From Variovorax paradoxus (GTDB lineage: Bacteria > Pseudomonadota > Gammaproteobacteria > Burkholderiales > Burkholderiaceae_C), in contig NZ_JXQQ01000119.1 in NCBI RefSeq assembly GCF_000834655.1, positions 176,420 through 240,419 of the forward strand: 64,000 nucleotides of DNA, in the 5' to 3' direction. Shown here one piece after another: positions 8,873-17,749 of this stretch. The translations under genes were made by a program, and so were the position numbers. Numbering within the stretch: the stretch's first letter is position 1; each line of letters starts with the position of its first letter. The notes under the pieces were generated by a model. It saw only the letters and a program-made list of their open reading frames with translations. It had not been told where the DNA came from and did no database searches.

Positions 8873-9935
8873 CGTGCAGCCTCTCTTCGAGCTGCGCCGC
8901 GCTCAGGTCGGCGAGGCCGAGGCTTTCGAAAGTGCGCGGGCCGTGGCGAAGGTCGCGACCGAGAAAGCCGCCCACGATGGCCAGCAGGCCGTGCGCGATG
9001 GGTGCGTCCACGCCCGCACGGCGCGCGGCCGAAGCGAGGAAGGCCAGGCCGAGCTCGGTGTCTTCGGTGATGTAGCGGTGCGTGTGCAGGTCGATGTTCT
9101 CGCGCCAGTCGCCCGACTTGACCAGTTGCTTGTGCGCATCGCCGTACATCCACTGGTCGTTGTTGTAGTGATCGGCCAGCGGATAGTGCGGCGCGCCCTG
9201 TCCGAAGGCCTCTCGCACGGCCATGCGCTCACGGTCGAGCCGGTCGGTCACGTCGCGCACCGCGCGCTGGGTGCCTTCGTTGTGGATGTCCCAGCGCTCG
9301 AAGTGCTGCAGCGGGGCAGCGTTCATCACCATCAGCGGCGGATGGATGACAGGGCCGGCGTTCATCAGCGCACCCGAGAGCGCGTTGCCGCAGCCGTGCA
9401 CGGCCGGGTAGGCCTTGCGGATCACCGCGATCGCCCCGGCCTCCTTGCGCGCCGGGTACACGCCGGTTGGCAGGCGGATCGCGCGGATCGTGACGTTCAC
9501 TTCGCGATCGCCGTGCTTGCGTGCGAGGTACGGCAAGGTGCCGGTCTCGGCCCAGGCCACGTCTGCGCGGTTGCCGGCTTGCCTCACCGCACGCGCCATC
9601 ACGTAGCTGCCGAAGGTGCCTGGCGGCAGGAAGACGACCTGGCCGTCGACCAGGTGCGGGGCCATGGCCACAGCGATGTCGTGCTGGGCAATGGCGGGCG
9701 TGGGGATGACGATCAGCTCGGCGCCCTTGAGCGCTGCCGCAATATCGGCCGTGGCGAGTGCAAGCGGCACTTCGCGCGCGCCGTCGACATCCTTCAGCGT
9801 GATCGCGCCGGCTTGCATGACCAGCTCGAGCGCTGCGGCATCGCGGCGCCACAAGCGCACCTCGTGACCGGCTTCAGACAGGTCTGCGGCGGCTGCGTAG
9901 GCGCCGTGGCCACCGCCAAGAATCGCAATTTTCAT
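8862..9935 (-). CDS. NAD(P)-dependent octopine/nopaline dehydrogenase family protein
   Basis: This is a 357-residue protein with an N-terminal Rossmann domain (MKIAILGGGHGAYAAAADLS, then VRLWRRD) and a C-terminal helical domain typical of opine dehydrogenases (NAGPVIHPPLMVMNAAPLQH, YPLADHYNNDQWMYG). Opine dehydrogenases reductively join an amino acid to a 2-oxo acid or run the reverse reaction. It is the first gene of a coupled operon with a hydroxyacyl-CoA dehydrogenase-like gene, a hydrolase and an MDR reductase. That context favours catabolism of a small substrate over opine synthesis, but the substrate is not identifiable. The start ATG at 9935 is the family N-terminus. Confidence 0.85.
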   Translation of the reverse strand: MKIAILGGGHGAYAAAADLSEAGHEVRLWRRDAAALELVMQAGAITLKDVDGAREVPLALATADIAAALKGAELIVIPTPAIAQHDIAVAMAPHLVDGQVVFLPPGTFGSYVMARAVRQAGNRADVAWAETGTLPYLARKHGDREVNVTIRAIRLPTGVYPARKEAGAIAVIRKAYPAVHGCGNALSGALMNAGPVIHPPLMVMNAAPLQHFERWDIHNEGTQRAVRDVTDRLDRERMAVREAFGQGAPHYPLADHYNNDQWMYGDAHKQLVKSGDWRENIDLHTHRYITEDTELGLAFLASAARRAGVDAPIAHGLLAIVGGFLGRDLRHGPRTFESLGLADLSAAQLEERLHDGE

Positions 9936-10075
9936 GTTCGGAAATTTGAAAAGCAGATGTCGATGAACCGGCAGCCGCGGCGCGGACCGGGGAGCAATGC
10001 GTCATTACATTACTTTTCATCGATTCAGATGTCAATCAAATACCGAAGCGATGGGCCTCTCGGAAACCCGCAATG

Positions 10076-10110
10076 AAAAAGCCCGCGCTTCTTTCGAAGC
10101 GCGGGCTTTC
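10076..10110 (-). terminator. Rho-independent terminator of the helicase gene
   Basis: A perfect 11-bp GC-rich stem (10081-10091 with 10096-10106, loop TTTC) is flanked by an A-run on the left and T-rich sequence on the right. Read on the minus strand, the hairpin ends in a T-run, so it terminates the DEAD-box helicase transcript. It could work in both directions. Confidence 0.9.
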
Positions 10111-10149
10111 TTTTGGGGCGAAGCGACCGGCCGGCCGCTCTGCAATGGA

Positions 10150-12087
10150 TCAGCGCGAGGGCTTGAACGCACGCTTTTGTGCGTCGCGGGGCACGAACAC
10201 CTTGCCCGGGCCGCCATGACCGGCGCCATTGCCGCGCGGCGCGAAACCTTCGCGGGGCGCAAAGCCTTCACGGGGAGCAAAACCGCCGTCGCCGCGACCA
10301 CCACCGTGGTGACCCTGGCCGTGGCCGCCGCGCGGGGCGCTGTCACCCCAGCCCGGCTTGCGGCCGTAGCCTGCGCCACCGCCGTTGTTGCCGCCGTCGT
10401 CACGACCGCCGCCGAAGCCGGCGTTGTTGCCGCCCTGGAAGCCACGCGGGCCCTGGTGACCTTGGCTCGGCGCCGGGCCGCGTGCATTGCGGTCGTTGAA
10501 ACCGCTGGCACCGGCATAGCCGCCGCCGTTGTTGCCGCGGTAGCCACCGCCGCCGCCATTGCCGAACTTGCGGTCGCGCGACTGGTTGTCGCCACGGCCA
10601 CCGCGGTACTCGCCCATCGGGGGACGCGATTGCGGCATGCGCTGTTGGGGCTCGAGGCCGGCAACCACTTCAGCCTTGAACTGCTGGCGGCTGTATTGCT
10701 CGATGTCCATGATCTTGCGGCGATCGCGGAACTCGGCAAACGTGATCGCCAGGCCGTCGCGGCCTGCACGGCCGGTGCGGCCGATGCGGTGGGTGTAGTC
10801 CTCGGCCTTCATCGGCAAGCCGAAGTTGAAGACGTGGGTGATGGTCGGCACGTCGATGCCGCGGGCGGCAACGTCGGTGGCCACCAGGATCTGTACCTGG
10901 CCCTGGCGCAGTGCCATCAGGCGGCGGTTGCGCAGGCCCTGGCTCAGGGCGCCGTGCAGCGCCACGGCGCTGAAGCCTTCCTGCTGCAGGTCGTTGGCGA
11001 GCCCGTCGCACTCGACTTGCGTGCTGGCGAACACGATTGCCTGGTTGATGCTGGTGTCGCGCAGCCAGTGATCGAGGAGCTTGCGCTTGTGCTGGCTGTT
11101 GTCGGCCCAGTACAGCGACTGCTTGATGTTGGCGTGCTTTTCCTGCGGGCTGTCGATGGTCACGCGCTGCGGCTCGCGCATCACGCGCTGGGCCAGTTGC
11201 TGAATGCGCGGCGCGAAGGTGGCGCTGAACATCATCGTTTGCTGGCGCTCGATGGTGAGCTGGTTGACTTCGGCCAGGTCGTCGGAGAAGCCCAGGTCGA
11301 GCATGCGGTCGGCTTCGTCGACCACCAGGAACTTGACCTGGTCGAGCTTGAGTTGCTGCGAGCGTTGCAGGTCGAGCAGACGGCCGGGAGTGGCAACCAC
11401 GAGGTCGGCGTTCTGCAGCTTGGCGATCTGCAACTGGTAAGGCATGCCGCCCACCACGTTGGCGATGCGAAGACCGCGGCAATGGCGGACCAGCTCGATG
11501 GCGTCGTGCGCGACCTGCTGCGCGAGTTCGCGCGTCGGGCACAGGATCAGGGCGCCGGGGGTGGCGGCCTTGAAGTGGCGGGCGTTGGTCGGGTCCTTGC
11601 GCTTGGGCTTCTTCGGCGCGGCTTCACCGCGGGCAGCGGCTTCGGCGGCCAGGCGCTGGAATTCGGCCTTGGCTTCGGCTTCGGCTTCGGCCTGGCGCTT
11701 AAGGAGGGTGTGCAGCACGGGCAGCAGGAAGGCTGCGGTCTTGCCCGAACCAGTCTGGCTGGAGACCATCAGGTCGACGAAACGAGCCTTGCCGTCCTGG
11801 CCGGCTTCGCCGCCCATGGCGAGCGGGATCACCTTGTCTTGCACGGTGGTCGGCTGGGTGAAGCCCAGGTCGGCCACGGCGGCGATCAGTTCGGGTGCGA
11901 GGCCCAGGCGGATGAAACCGTTGGGCAGGCTGGGTTCTTGTTCGACCGCTGCGGCCTCAGGGGCGGCTGCATCGAGCGCCTCGAGGATCGGCGCTTCGGA
12001 CACAGTGTCCACAGCGGCGGTGAATTCGTTGTTGGTAGCGGATTGCACAGGCGCGAACTCGCCCTGCGCTTCAAAAGCGTCGGTCAT
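10150..12087 (-). CDS. DEAD-box ATP-dependent RNA helicase with Gly/Arg/Asn-rich tail
   Basis: This RNA helicase of about 645 residues has all core motifs in order: Q-motif region LGFTQPTTVQDKVIPLA, SQTGSGKTAAFLLP, VDEADRML, FSATF and HRIGRTGRAGR. The C-terminal 170 residues are low complexity, rich in Gly, Arg and Asn with FAPREG repeats, as in RhlE-type helicases that bind RNA loosely. The frame is open further upstream, but the ATG at 12087 (MTDAFEAQGEF) was preferred because the earlier start would lie inside a strong leader stem-loop. Roles in ribosome assembly and cold growth are known for the family. Confidence 0.9.
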   Translation of the reverse strand: MTDAFEAQGEFAPVQSATNNEFTAAVDTVSEAPILEALDAAAPEAAAVEQEPSLPNGFIRLGLAPELIAAVADLGFTQPTTVQDKVIPLAMGGEAGQDGKARFVDLMVSSQTGSGKTAAFLLPVLHTLLKRQAEAEAEAKAEFQRLAAEAAARGEAAPKKPKRKDPTNARHFKAATPGALILCPTRELAQQVAHDAIELVRHCRGLRIANVVGGMPYQLQIAKLQNADLVVATPGRLLDLQRSQQLKLDQVKFLVVDEADRMLDLGFSDDLAEVNQLTIERQQTMMFSATFAPRIQQLAQRVMREPQRVTIDSPQEKHANIKQSLYWADNSQHKRKLLDHWLRDTSINQAIVFASTQVECDGLANDLQQEGFSAVALHGALSQGLRNRRLMALRQGQVQILVATDVAARGIDVPTITHVFNFGLPMKAEDYTHRIGRTGRAGRDGLAITFAEFRDRRKIMDIEQYSRQQFKAEVVAGLEPQQRMPQSRPPMGEYRGGRGDNQSRDRKFGNGGGGGYRGNNGGGYAGASGFNDRNARGPAPSQGHQGPRGFQGGNNAGFGGGRDDGGNNGGGAGYGRKPGWGDSAPRGGHGQGHHGGGRGDGGFAPREGFAPREGFAPRGNGAGHGGPGKVFVPRDAQKRAFKPSR

Positions 12088-12131
12088 GTAGATATCAATC
12101 TCAAACGCGAGCGCTGCCGTAGGCGGCGCCC

Positions 12132-12194
12132 CGTTGGTGGTTAAAAACATCAACCATCCAACGACATTCAGCCTCCGGCTAACGCCTGAGGCTG
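12132..12194 (-). promoter_or_regulatory. Two stem-loops in the helicase 5' leader
   Basis: Two strong hairpins lie in the untranslated region before the helicase. The first is CGTTGG-TGGTT paired with AACCA-T-CCAACG (12132-12142 with 12152-12163, one bulged base, 11 bp). The second is CAGCCTC with GAGGCTG (12169-12175 with 12188-12194). A possible -10 (CATAAT) is further upstream near 12300, giving a leader of over 200 bases. Structured leaders are common in cold-response RNA helicase genes; regulation here is inferred. Confidence 0.5.
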
Positions 12195-12338
12195 CGGCCC
12201 TTTTTGATCAGCGAATGCGATCGGGCGCGGTGTGCAAGATAGGGAGATGCAAGAGACGCTGATCTGTGTCCTGTGACAAGTGCAAATCAGCGAAGCCTGC
12301 AATTATGGCACGGATTCGGGTTTTTACCTAATCTCTTC

Positions 12339-12935
12339 TCAATCGGTCAGGCGAAGGAAGGTTTCCCGGTAATGGGCGAGCTCCTCGATGGACTCATGCA
12401 CGTCGGCCAGCGCGGTGTGCGCCTGCTGTTTCTTGAAGGCACTGTAGGCCGAGGGCTTCCAGCGCTTGGCCAGTTCCTTCAGGGTGCTGACGTCCAGGTT
12501 GCGGTAGTGGAAGTACGCCTCCAGCTTGGGCATGAACTTGACCAGGAAGCGCCGGTCCTGCCCGATGGTGTTGCCGCACATCGGCGAGCCGCTGCGGGGG
12601 ATGTACTTGGCGATGAATTCCAGCAGTTGCTGTTCGGCCGCGGCTTCGTCCAGCGTGGAAGCCTTGACCTTGTCGATCAGGCCGCTGCGGCCATGGGTCC
12701 CCTTGTTCCAGGCGTCCATGGCGTCGAGCACGGCGTCGCTCTGGTGAATGACGAGCACGGGGCCGTCGATGCGGGGTGTGAGATCGGGGCCGGTGACGAC
12801 CACGGCAATTTCGAGCAGGAACTCTTTCTCGGGGTCCAGGCCGCTCATCTCGCAGTCCAGCCAGACCAGGTTCTGGTCACTTTTCTTCAGGGTGGGCGCG
12901 GCTGCGGGGGGCGTCGGGTCAAGGGATTCGGGCAT
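12339..12935 (-). CDS. orn: Oligoribonuclease
   Basis: Orn is a 3'-5' exoribonuclease that degrades RNA oligonucleotides of 2-5 residues and is usually essential. The DEDDh catalytic motifs are visible: LVWLDCEMSGLDPEKE, then GNTIGQDRRFL, then YRNLDVSTLKELAKRW, and HTALADVHESIEEL with the catalytic His and Asp. The ATG at 12935 gives 198 residues with a short Pro-rich lead-in before the fold; an upstream TTG would add six residues. The gene is divergent from the M48 protease gene, with about 60 bases between starts. Confidence 0.95.
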   Translation of the reverse strand: MPESLDPTPPAAAPTLKKSDQNLVWLDCEMSGLDPEKEFLLEIAVVVTGPDLTPRIDGPVLVIHQSDAVLDAMDAWNKGTHGRSGLIDKVKASTLDEAAAEQQLLEFIAKYIPRSGSPMCGNTIGQDRRFLVKFMPKLEAYFHYRNLDVSTLKELAKRWKPSAYSAFKKQQAHTALADVHESIEELAHYRETFLRLTD

Positions 12936-12994
12936 CGAAGGATTGTCGCCCAAGGCCTGCGCCCCGATTTACCGGGGACTAAACTCGCCGCTCC

Positions 12995-14260
12995 ATGTCC
13001 TATTCGCTCATCTTCACCATCGCCTTCGCGGCCGCGCTCGTTGCAGGCCTCGTCGTGAAGTTCTGGCTCGCTTCGCGGCAGGTGCGCCATGTGGCGCAGC
13101 ACCGCGGCACCGTGCCGGAAGCTTTCGCGCAGACCATCACGCTCGCCGCGCACCAGAAGGCGGCCGACTACACGATCGCCAAGGCCCGCTTCGGCCTGGT
13201 CGAGATGGCCTGGAGCGCGGCGCTGCTGCTGGGCTGGACGCTGCTCGGCGGACTCGACGTGCTGAACAAGCTACTGCTGGTGTGGCTTGGTGGCGGCATG
13301 GTGCAGCAGTTGGTGCTGCTGGCCGCCTTCGCGGCCATCGGCGGCCTGCTCGAGTTGCCGTTCACCCTGTGGCAGACCTTCAGGCTCGAAGAGCGCTTCG
13401 GCTTCAACAAGATGACCTTCAAGCTCTGGCTGGCCGACACCGTCAAGTCGACGCTGATCGGCGCGCTGATCGGCCTGCCGATCGCGGCGCTGATCCTCTG
13501 GCTCATGGGCGCGGCCGGCACGCTCTGGTGGCTCTGGGCCTGGGCTGCCTGGATGGGGTTCAACCTGCTCCTGATGCTGATCTACCCGACCTTCATCGCC
13601 CCGCTGTTCAACAAGTTCAAGCCGCTGGATGACCCCACGCTGAAGGCGCGCGTCACGGCCTTGATGAAGCGCTGCGGCTTCGCGGCCAAGGGCTTGTTCG
13701 TGATGGATGGCAGCACCCGCAGCGCCCATGCGAATGCGTACTTCACCGGCTTCGGCGCGAGCAAGCGCGTGGTGTTCTACGACACGCTGCTGCGCCAGTT
13801 GAATGCCGGGGAAGTGGAGGCCGTGCTCGCGCACGAACTCGGCCACTTCAAGCACCGCCACATCGTGAAGCGGCTCGTCGCGATGTTTGCGCTGAGCCTC
13901 GCCGGCTTCGCGCTGTTGGGTTGGGTCTCGACCCAAGTGTGGTTCTATGCCGGCCTGGGCGTTCAGCCGAACATGTCGCCGACCGCGCCCAACAGCGCGC
14001 TGGCCCTGCTGCTGTTCATGCTCGCGGTGCCGGTCTTCGGCTTTTTCGTGGCGCCGCTGCCCGCGCGCCTGTCGCGCAAGCACGAGTTCGAAGCCGATGC
14101 CTACGCCGTCGCGCAGACCAGCGGCGCCGACCTCTCCGCCGCCCTGCTCAAGCTCTATCAGGACAACGCATCGACGCTCACGCCCGATCCGGTGTTCGTC
14201 AAGTTCTACTACTCCCACCCGCCCGCCTCCGAGCGCCTCGCGCGCATGACCGCGGCGTGA
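12995..14260 (+). CDS. M48 family integral membrane metallopeptidase (CAAX protease 1-like)
   Basis: This 421-residue membrane protease resembles Ste24/CAAX prenyl protease type 1. The zinc site is AHELGHFKHRH (HExxH), with the third ligand Glu in EFEADAYAV. Several hydrophobic segments flank the catalytic domain at both sides, including an N-terminal helix at about residues 2-22 and others before HExxH. Bacteria lack CAAX proteins as a rule, so a role in membrane protein quality control is more likely. It starts a plus-strand run with phhB and rsgA. Confidence 0.9.
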   Translation: MSYSLIFTIAFAAALVAGLVVKFWLASRQVRHVAQHRGTVPEAFAQTITLAAHQKAADYTIAKARFGLVEMAWSAALLLGWTLLGGLDVLNKLLLVWLGGGMVQQLVLLAAFAAIGGLLELPFTLWQTFRLEERFGFNKMTFKLWLADTVKSTLIGALIGLPIAALILWLMGAAGTLWWLWAWAAWMGFNLLLMLIYPTFIAPLFNKFKPLDDPTLKARVTALMKRCGFAAKGLFVMDGSTRSAHANAYFTGFGASKRVVFYDTLLRQLNAGEVEAVLAHELGHFKHRHIVKRLVAMFALSLAGFALLGWVSTQVWFYAGLGVQPNMSPTAPNSALALLLFMLAVPVFGFFVAPLPARLSRKHEFEADAYAVAQTSGADLSAALLKLYQDNASTLTPDPVFVKFYYSHPPASERLARMTAA

Positions 14261-14291
14261 CCACCCACCCCACCTTTCAGCAGAGCCCCTC

Positions 14292-14642
14292 ATGAGCAGC
14301 ATGTTCAAACCCAAGGACTGGAAGAACCTTCCTCCCCGCCAGGCCATGAGCGCCACCGAGATCGTGTCCGGCCTCGCCAAGCTCGACGGCTGGAAGCTCA
14401 CCGGCGACGGCGCCGATGTCGCCATCGAGAAGACCTTCACCTTCGCCAACTACTTCGAGACCATCGCCTTCGTGAACGCGCTGGCGCTCGTGGCGCACAC
14501 GCAGGACCACCACCCCGACCTGTCGGTGCACTACAACCGCTGCGTGGTGCGCTTCAACACGCACGACGTGAAGGGCCTGTCGGTCACGGATTTCGATTGC
14601 GCACGGCAGGCCGACGCGCTGGTTGCGAGCCCCGCCGCATGA
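14292..14642 (+). CDS. phhB: 4a-hydroxytetrahydrobiopterin dehydratase (PCD)
   Basis: Pterin-4a-carbinolamine dehydratase recycles the cofactor of phenylalanine hydroxylase. The 116-residue protein has the family core EKTFTFANYFETIAFVNALA followed by the catalytic cluster HTQDHHPDLSVHYNRC. The start ATG at 14292 gives MSSMFKPKDW; a second Met two codons later is also possible. No phhA is in the window. The gene sits between an M48 protease and rsgA on the same strand, 12 bases before rsgA, so it is probably co-transcribed with them. Confidence 0.92.
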   Translation: MSSMFKPKDWKNLPPRQAMSATEIVSGLAKLDGWKLTGDGADVAIEKTFTFANYFETIAFVNALALVAHTQDHHPDLSVHYNRCVVRFNTHDVKGLSVTDFDCARQADALVASPAA

Positions 14643-14654
14643 GGAAACACGCCT

Positions 14655-15614
14655 GTGGCTAAGCCCGGCCGCGCCGCCTTCACCCCCGCTGCGCACAACA
14701 CGGGGAAGGCGCATCACGACGGCCTCGTCGTTGCCAGCCATGGGCGTCACTGCCTCGTCGAAACGCCCACGGGCGAGCGGCTGATCTGCCACCCGCGCGG
14801 CAAGAAGAGCCAGGCCGTGGTCGGCGACCGCGTCCGCTGGCAGGCCACCGAGGACGAAGGCACCATCGAGGAGGTGCTGCCCCGGCGCAACCTCTTCTAC
14901 CGGCAGGACGAGATCCGCACGAAGTCGTTCGCGGCCAATCTCGATCACGTGCTGATCCTGATCGCGGCCGAGCCGGAGTTTTCGGAGCATCAACTGGCGC
15001 GCGCGCTGATCGCAGCGGAGGCACAGCGCATCACGCCGATCATCGCGCTCAACAAGAGCGACCTGGTCGAGCCCTTCGAGCGCGCCTGGGTCAAGCTGGC
15101 GCCTTATCGCCGCATGCACCACGGCGTGCTGCCGCTTTCGCTCAAGGCATCTGGCGAGGCGGACTACGCATCGCTGATGAAGCTGTTGTCAGGCAAGTCC
15201 ACCCTCGTGCTCGGCCCTTCCGGCTCGGGCAAGAGCACGCTGACCAACCTGCTCGTGCCTGGCGCGACCGTGCTGACCCAGGAGATTTCGCAGGCGCTGA
15301 ACTCCGGCAAGCACACGACCACCAGCACCACCTGGTACTGGATCGACGAAGCCCGCACCACCGGCCTGATCGACTCGCCGGGCTTCCAGGAATTCGGCCT
15401 GAATCACATCGAGCCGATGCAGCTCGCCGGGTTGATGCCCGATATCGCCGAGCACACGGGGGACTGCAAGTTCTACAACTGCACCCACCTGCACGAACCC
15501 GGCTGCGGCGTCATCACGAACGTCGAGACGCCGACGCATGCGGGCCCGATCAGCGCATCGCGCTACAAGATCTACGGCGAGCTCTTCGCCGAATTGAGCC
15601 AGACGCGCTACTGA
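14655..15614 (+). CDS. rsgA: Ribosome small subunit-dependent GTPase A
   Basis: RsgA is a circularly permuted GTPase that checks late maturation of the 30S ribosomal subunit. The order visible in the 319 residues is an N-terminal OB-fold, then G4 (ALNKSD), then G1 (GPSGSGKSTLTNLL), then G3 (DSPGFQEFG). A C-terminal zinc finger follows with CKFYNCTHLHEPGC. Translation starts at GTG (14655), preceded by GAGGA at suitable spacing. Its stop overlaps the convergent hisC stop by 7 bases. Confidence 0.95.
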   Translation: MAKPGRAAFTPAAHNTGKAHHDGLVVASHGRHCLVETPTGERLICHPRGKKSQAVVGDRVRWQATEDEGTIEEVLPRRNLFYRQDEIRTKSFAANLDHVLILIAAEPEFSEHQLARALIAAEAQRITPIIALNKSDLVEPFERAWVKLAPYRRMHHGVLPLSLKASGEADYASLMKLLSGKSTLVLGPSGSGKSTLTNLLVPGATVLTQEISQALNSGKHTTTSTTWYWIDEARTTGLIDSPGFQEFGLNHIEPMQLAGLMPDIAEHTGDCKFYNCTHLHEPGCGVITNVETPTHAGPISASRYKIYGELFAELSQTRY

Positions 15615-16696
15615 GCGCCGAGGATGGCTTGCAGCGCCTGAACCAGTGCGCTGCACTGCTCGCGCGTGCCGATGCTGATGCGCAGGTACTGTGCGATGCG
15701 CGGCTGCTTGAAATGCCGCACCAGCACCGCACGCTCGCGCAGCAACGCCGCCAATTCGGCCGCATCGCGCTGCGGATGGCGTGCGAACACGAAGTTGGTC
15801 TGCGAAGGGAGCACCTCGAAGCCCATGTCTTCGAGTTGCAGGCTGAGCCCTTCGCGAGTGTCAATGATCTTGCCGCGCGTGGTGTTGAACCACGCTTCGT
15901 CCTCCAGCGCTGCCACCGCGCCCGCCGTGGCAAGCCGATCAAGCGGGTAGGAGTTGAAGCTGTCCTTGACGCGCACCAAAGCGTCGATCAGGCGCCGCTG
16001 GCCGCAGGCGAAGCCGACACGTAAGCCGGCGAGCGAGCGCGACTTGGAGAGGGTCTGCACCACGAGCAGGTTCGGATATTTGTCGACAAGCGGCAATGCA
16101 CTCTCGCCGCCGAAATCAACATAGGCCTCGTCCACCAGAACCACGCGGTCGGGACAGGCTGCAAGCAGCCGTTCGATCTGCGACAGCGGCAGCCCGATGC
16201 CCGTGGGCGCATTCGGATTGGCGATCACGAGACCTGCGCATCCGACGCGTGCACGCGCCGCCATGGCTTCGACGTTGATGCGCAGGCCCCCGTCGACCGG
16301 CTGCAGTTCGCACGCGATCTGGTAGATCTGCGCGTAGACCTTGTAGAAGCTGTAGCTCACGTCGGGCATCAGCAAGGGCTCGGCCTGCTGGAAGAAGGCG
16401 AAGAAGGCGTGCGCGAGCACTTCGTCCGACCCGTTGCCAGCGAAGACCTGGTCGACCACGAGGCCGTGCCGGCGTGCCACTGCTTCGCGCAGAGCGAGCG
16501 AGGTGGGGTCGGGATAGCGCTCCAAGCCACTCGCGGCCGCTTGCTGGATCGCATCGACGGCCAGCGGTGACGGCGGATAAGGGCTCTCGTTGGTGTTGAG
16601 CTTGACGAGGTTCGCGATACGCGGCTGCTCGCCGGGCACGTAGGGCTCGAGCGCGCCGATGCGCGGGCTCCAGAAGGCCGGTACTTCGCTCGTCAT
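15608..16696 (-). CDS. hisC: Histidinol-phosphate aminotransferase family protein
   Basis: This is a PLP-dependent fold-type I aminotransferase of 362 residues. HisC-like features are LNTNESPYPPSP near the N-terminus, GNGSDEVLAHAF, NPNAPTG, and TLSKSRSLAGLRVGFA with the PLP lysine in the SKS segment. It is not in a his operon; it lies 10 bases after a CbiB-like gene on the same strand. HisC homologues include threonine-phosphate decarboxylase (CobD), which makes the CbiB substrate, so that alternative deserves a check, but overall the sequence reads as HisC. Confidence 0.82.
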   Translation of the reverse strand: MTSEVPAFWSPRIGALEPYVPGEQPRIANLVKLNTNESPYPPSPLAVDAIQQAAASGLERYPDPTSLALREAVARRHGLVVDQVFAGNGSDEVLAHAFFAFFQQAEPLLMPDVSYSFYKVYAQIYQIACELQPVDGGLRINVEAMAARARVGCAGLVIANPNAPTGIGLPLSQIERLLAACPDRVVLVDEAYVDFGGESALPLVDKYPNLLVVQTLSKSRSLAGLRVGFACGQRRLIDALVRVKDSFNSYPLDRLATAGAVAALEDEAWFNTTRGKIIDTREGLSLQLEDMGFEVLPSQTNFVFARHPQRDAAELAALLRERAVLVRHFKQPRIAQYLRISIGTREQCSALVQALQAILGAQ

Positions 16697-16706
16697 ACCG
16701 CGCCGT

Positions 16707-17708
16707 TCAACCGAGCAGACGGGCGAGCGTCAGCAACGCCAGCAGCACCATCCACATCACCACCGAGCGCCAGACGAGGCCGACCACGCTGCGCAAGTGG
16801 CCGGGCTCGGGCTCGCGCCCCGGGGTGCTGCCGCTGTCGGGCCGGCGGCCGTCGATCACGGATTCGCCGGCCTGCGCGCGCGGCAGCGGGTCGGTGACGG
16901 GAATGGGGCTCAGCGAACCACCGCCGAGGCGCACATTGACCGCGCCGGACGTGGCCGCAAGGATCACACCGTCGTTCTCGTTCGGAAAGCGCCGGGCGTC
17001 GTTGCGCCAGCAGTCGATCGCTTCCTCGAAGCTGCCAACCACCGCGAAGCCCAGCGCCGTGATGCGCGCAGGCAGCCAGTCGATGCCGTGCCAGGCGCTC
17101 TCGGCCGCCTGCTGCACGGACACGCTCGACGGTTGCACCGCGGCGCCGTTCTTGTGGGCCCAGTAGCGCGCGACGAATTCGCTCATCCGATAGAACACCG
17201 CGCCGGCCGGACCGAGGCCGACGGCGGCGAGCACCGAGAACCACGCCAGCACGCCGAACACGTGACGGTGCGCAGCAATGACCGAATGCTCGATCACGTG
17301 GCGCACGATTTCGCTGCGCTTGAGTTCGGCGGCATCGACGCCCTGCCAGTGGGCGAGCAGCGAACGCGCGAGCGGCTCGTCGCCCTCGTCGAGCGCATCG
17401 CGGATGTCTGTGAAGTGGTGGCTGAACTGCCGGAAGCCCAGCGTGACGTAGAGCACCGCAATGCTCCAGAGCACCGCGAACGGCAAGCCCAGCGTCAGCA
17501 CCAGCAGCCAATGCACACCGAGCGCCACGAGCGTGGGCACGAAGACCGCGAGCCCCCAGGCGATCCATCCGTGATGGGGCTTGCCCGCATCGAAATTGCG
17601 GCTGGTCCAGCGGGTCCATGCGAGAACGGTGCCGTACACGGGGTTGTGCGGGCCCAGCGGCCTCACTTGCTCGATCAGCAACGCGCACAGGATGGCAAAG
17701 AAGCTCAT
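16707..17708 (-). CDS. CobD/CbiB family membrane protein
   Basis: This is a 333-residue integral membrane protein of the CobD/CbiB family, whose best-known members are adenosylcobinamide-phosphate synthases of cobalamin assembly. Several hydrophobic segments are visible, for example FAILCALLIEQ at the start, LVLTLGLPFAVLWSIAVLYV, and VMWMVLLALLTLARLLG at the C-terminus. The motif VIEHSVIAAHRHVFGVLAWF stands where the family active region is expected. No other cobalamin genes are in the window. The gene is paired with the downstream hisC-like gene, 10 bases apart. Confidence 0.8.
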   Translation of the reverse strand: MSFFAILCALLIEQVRPLGPHNPVYGTVLAWTRWTSRNFDAGKPHHGWIAWGLAVFVPTLVALGVHWLLVLTLGLPFAVLWSIAVLYVTLGFRQFSHHFTDIRDALDEGDEPLARSLLAHWQGVDAAELKRSEIVRHVIEHSVIAAHRHVFGVLAWFSVLAAVGLGPAGAVFYRMSEFVARYWAHKNGAAVQPSSVSVQQAAESAWHGIDWLPARITALGFAVVGSFEEAIDCWRNDARRFPNENDGVILAATSGAVNVRLGGGSLSPIPVTDPLPRAQAGESVIDGRRPDSGSTPGREPEPGHLRSVVGLVWRSVVMWMVLLALLTLARLLG

Positions 17709-17749
17709 CCTTCGATGATAGCGAGAGAGCCCGGAGGTTCAGTCGGGCT

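Noticed and set aside
10032..10769. An Ala/Thr-rich open frame on the minus strand over the helicase tail.
   Set aside because: It is an alternative reading of the Gly/Arg-rich repeat part of the helicase gene in another frame.
12169..12204. Hairpin followed by a T-run on the plus strand, looking like a terminator.
   Set aside because: No plus-strand gene precedes it; it is better read as part of the helicase leader on the minus strand.
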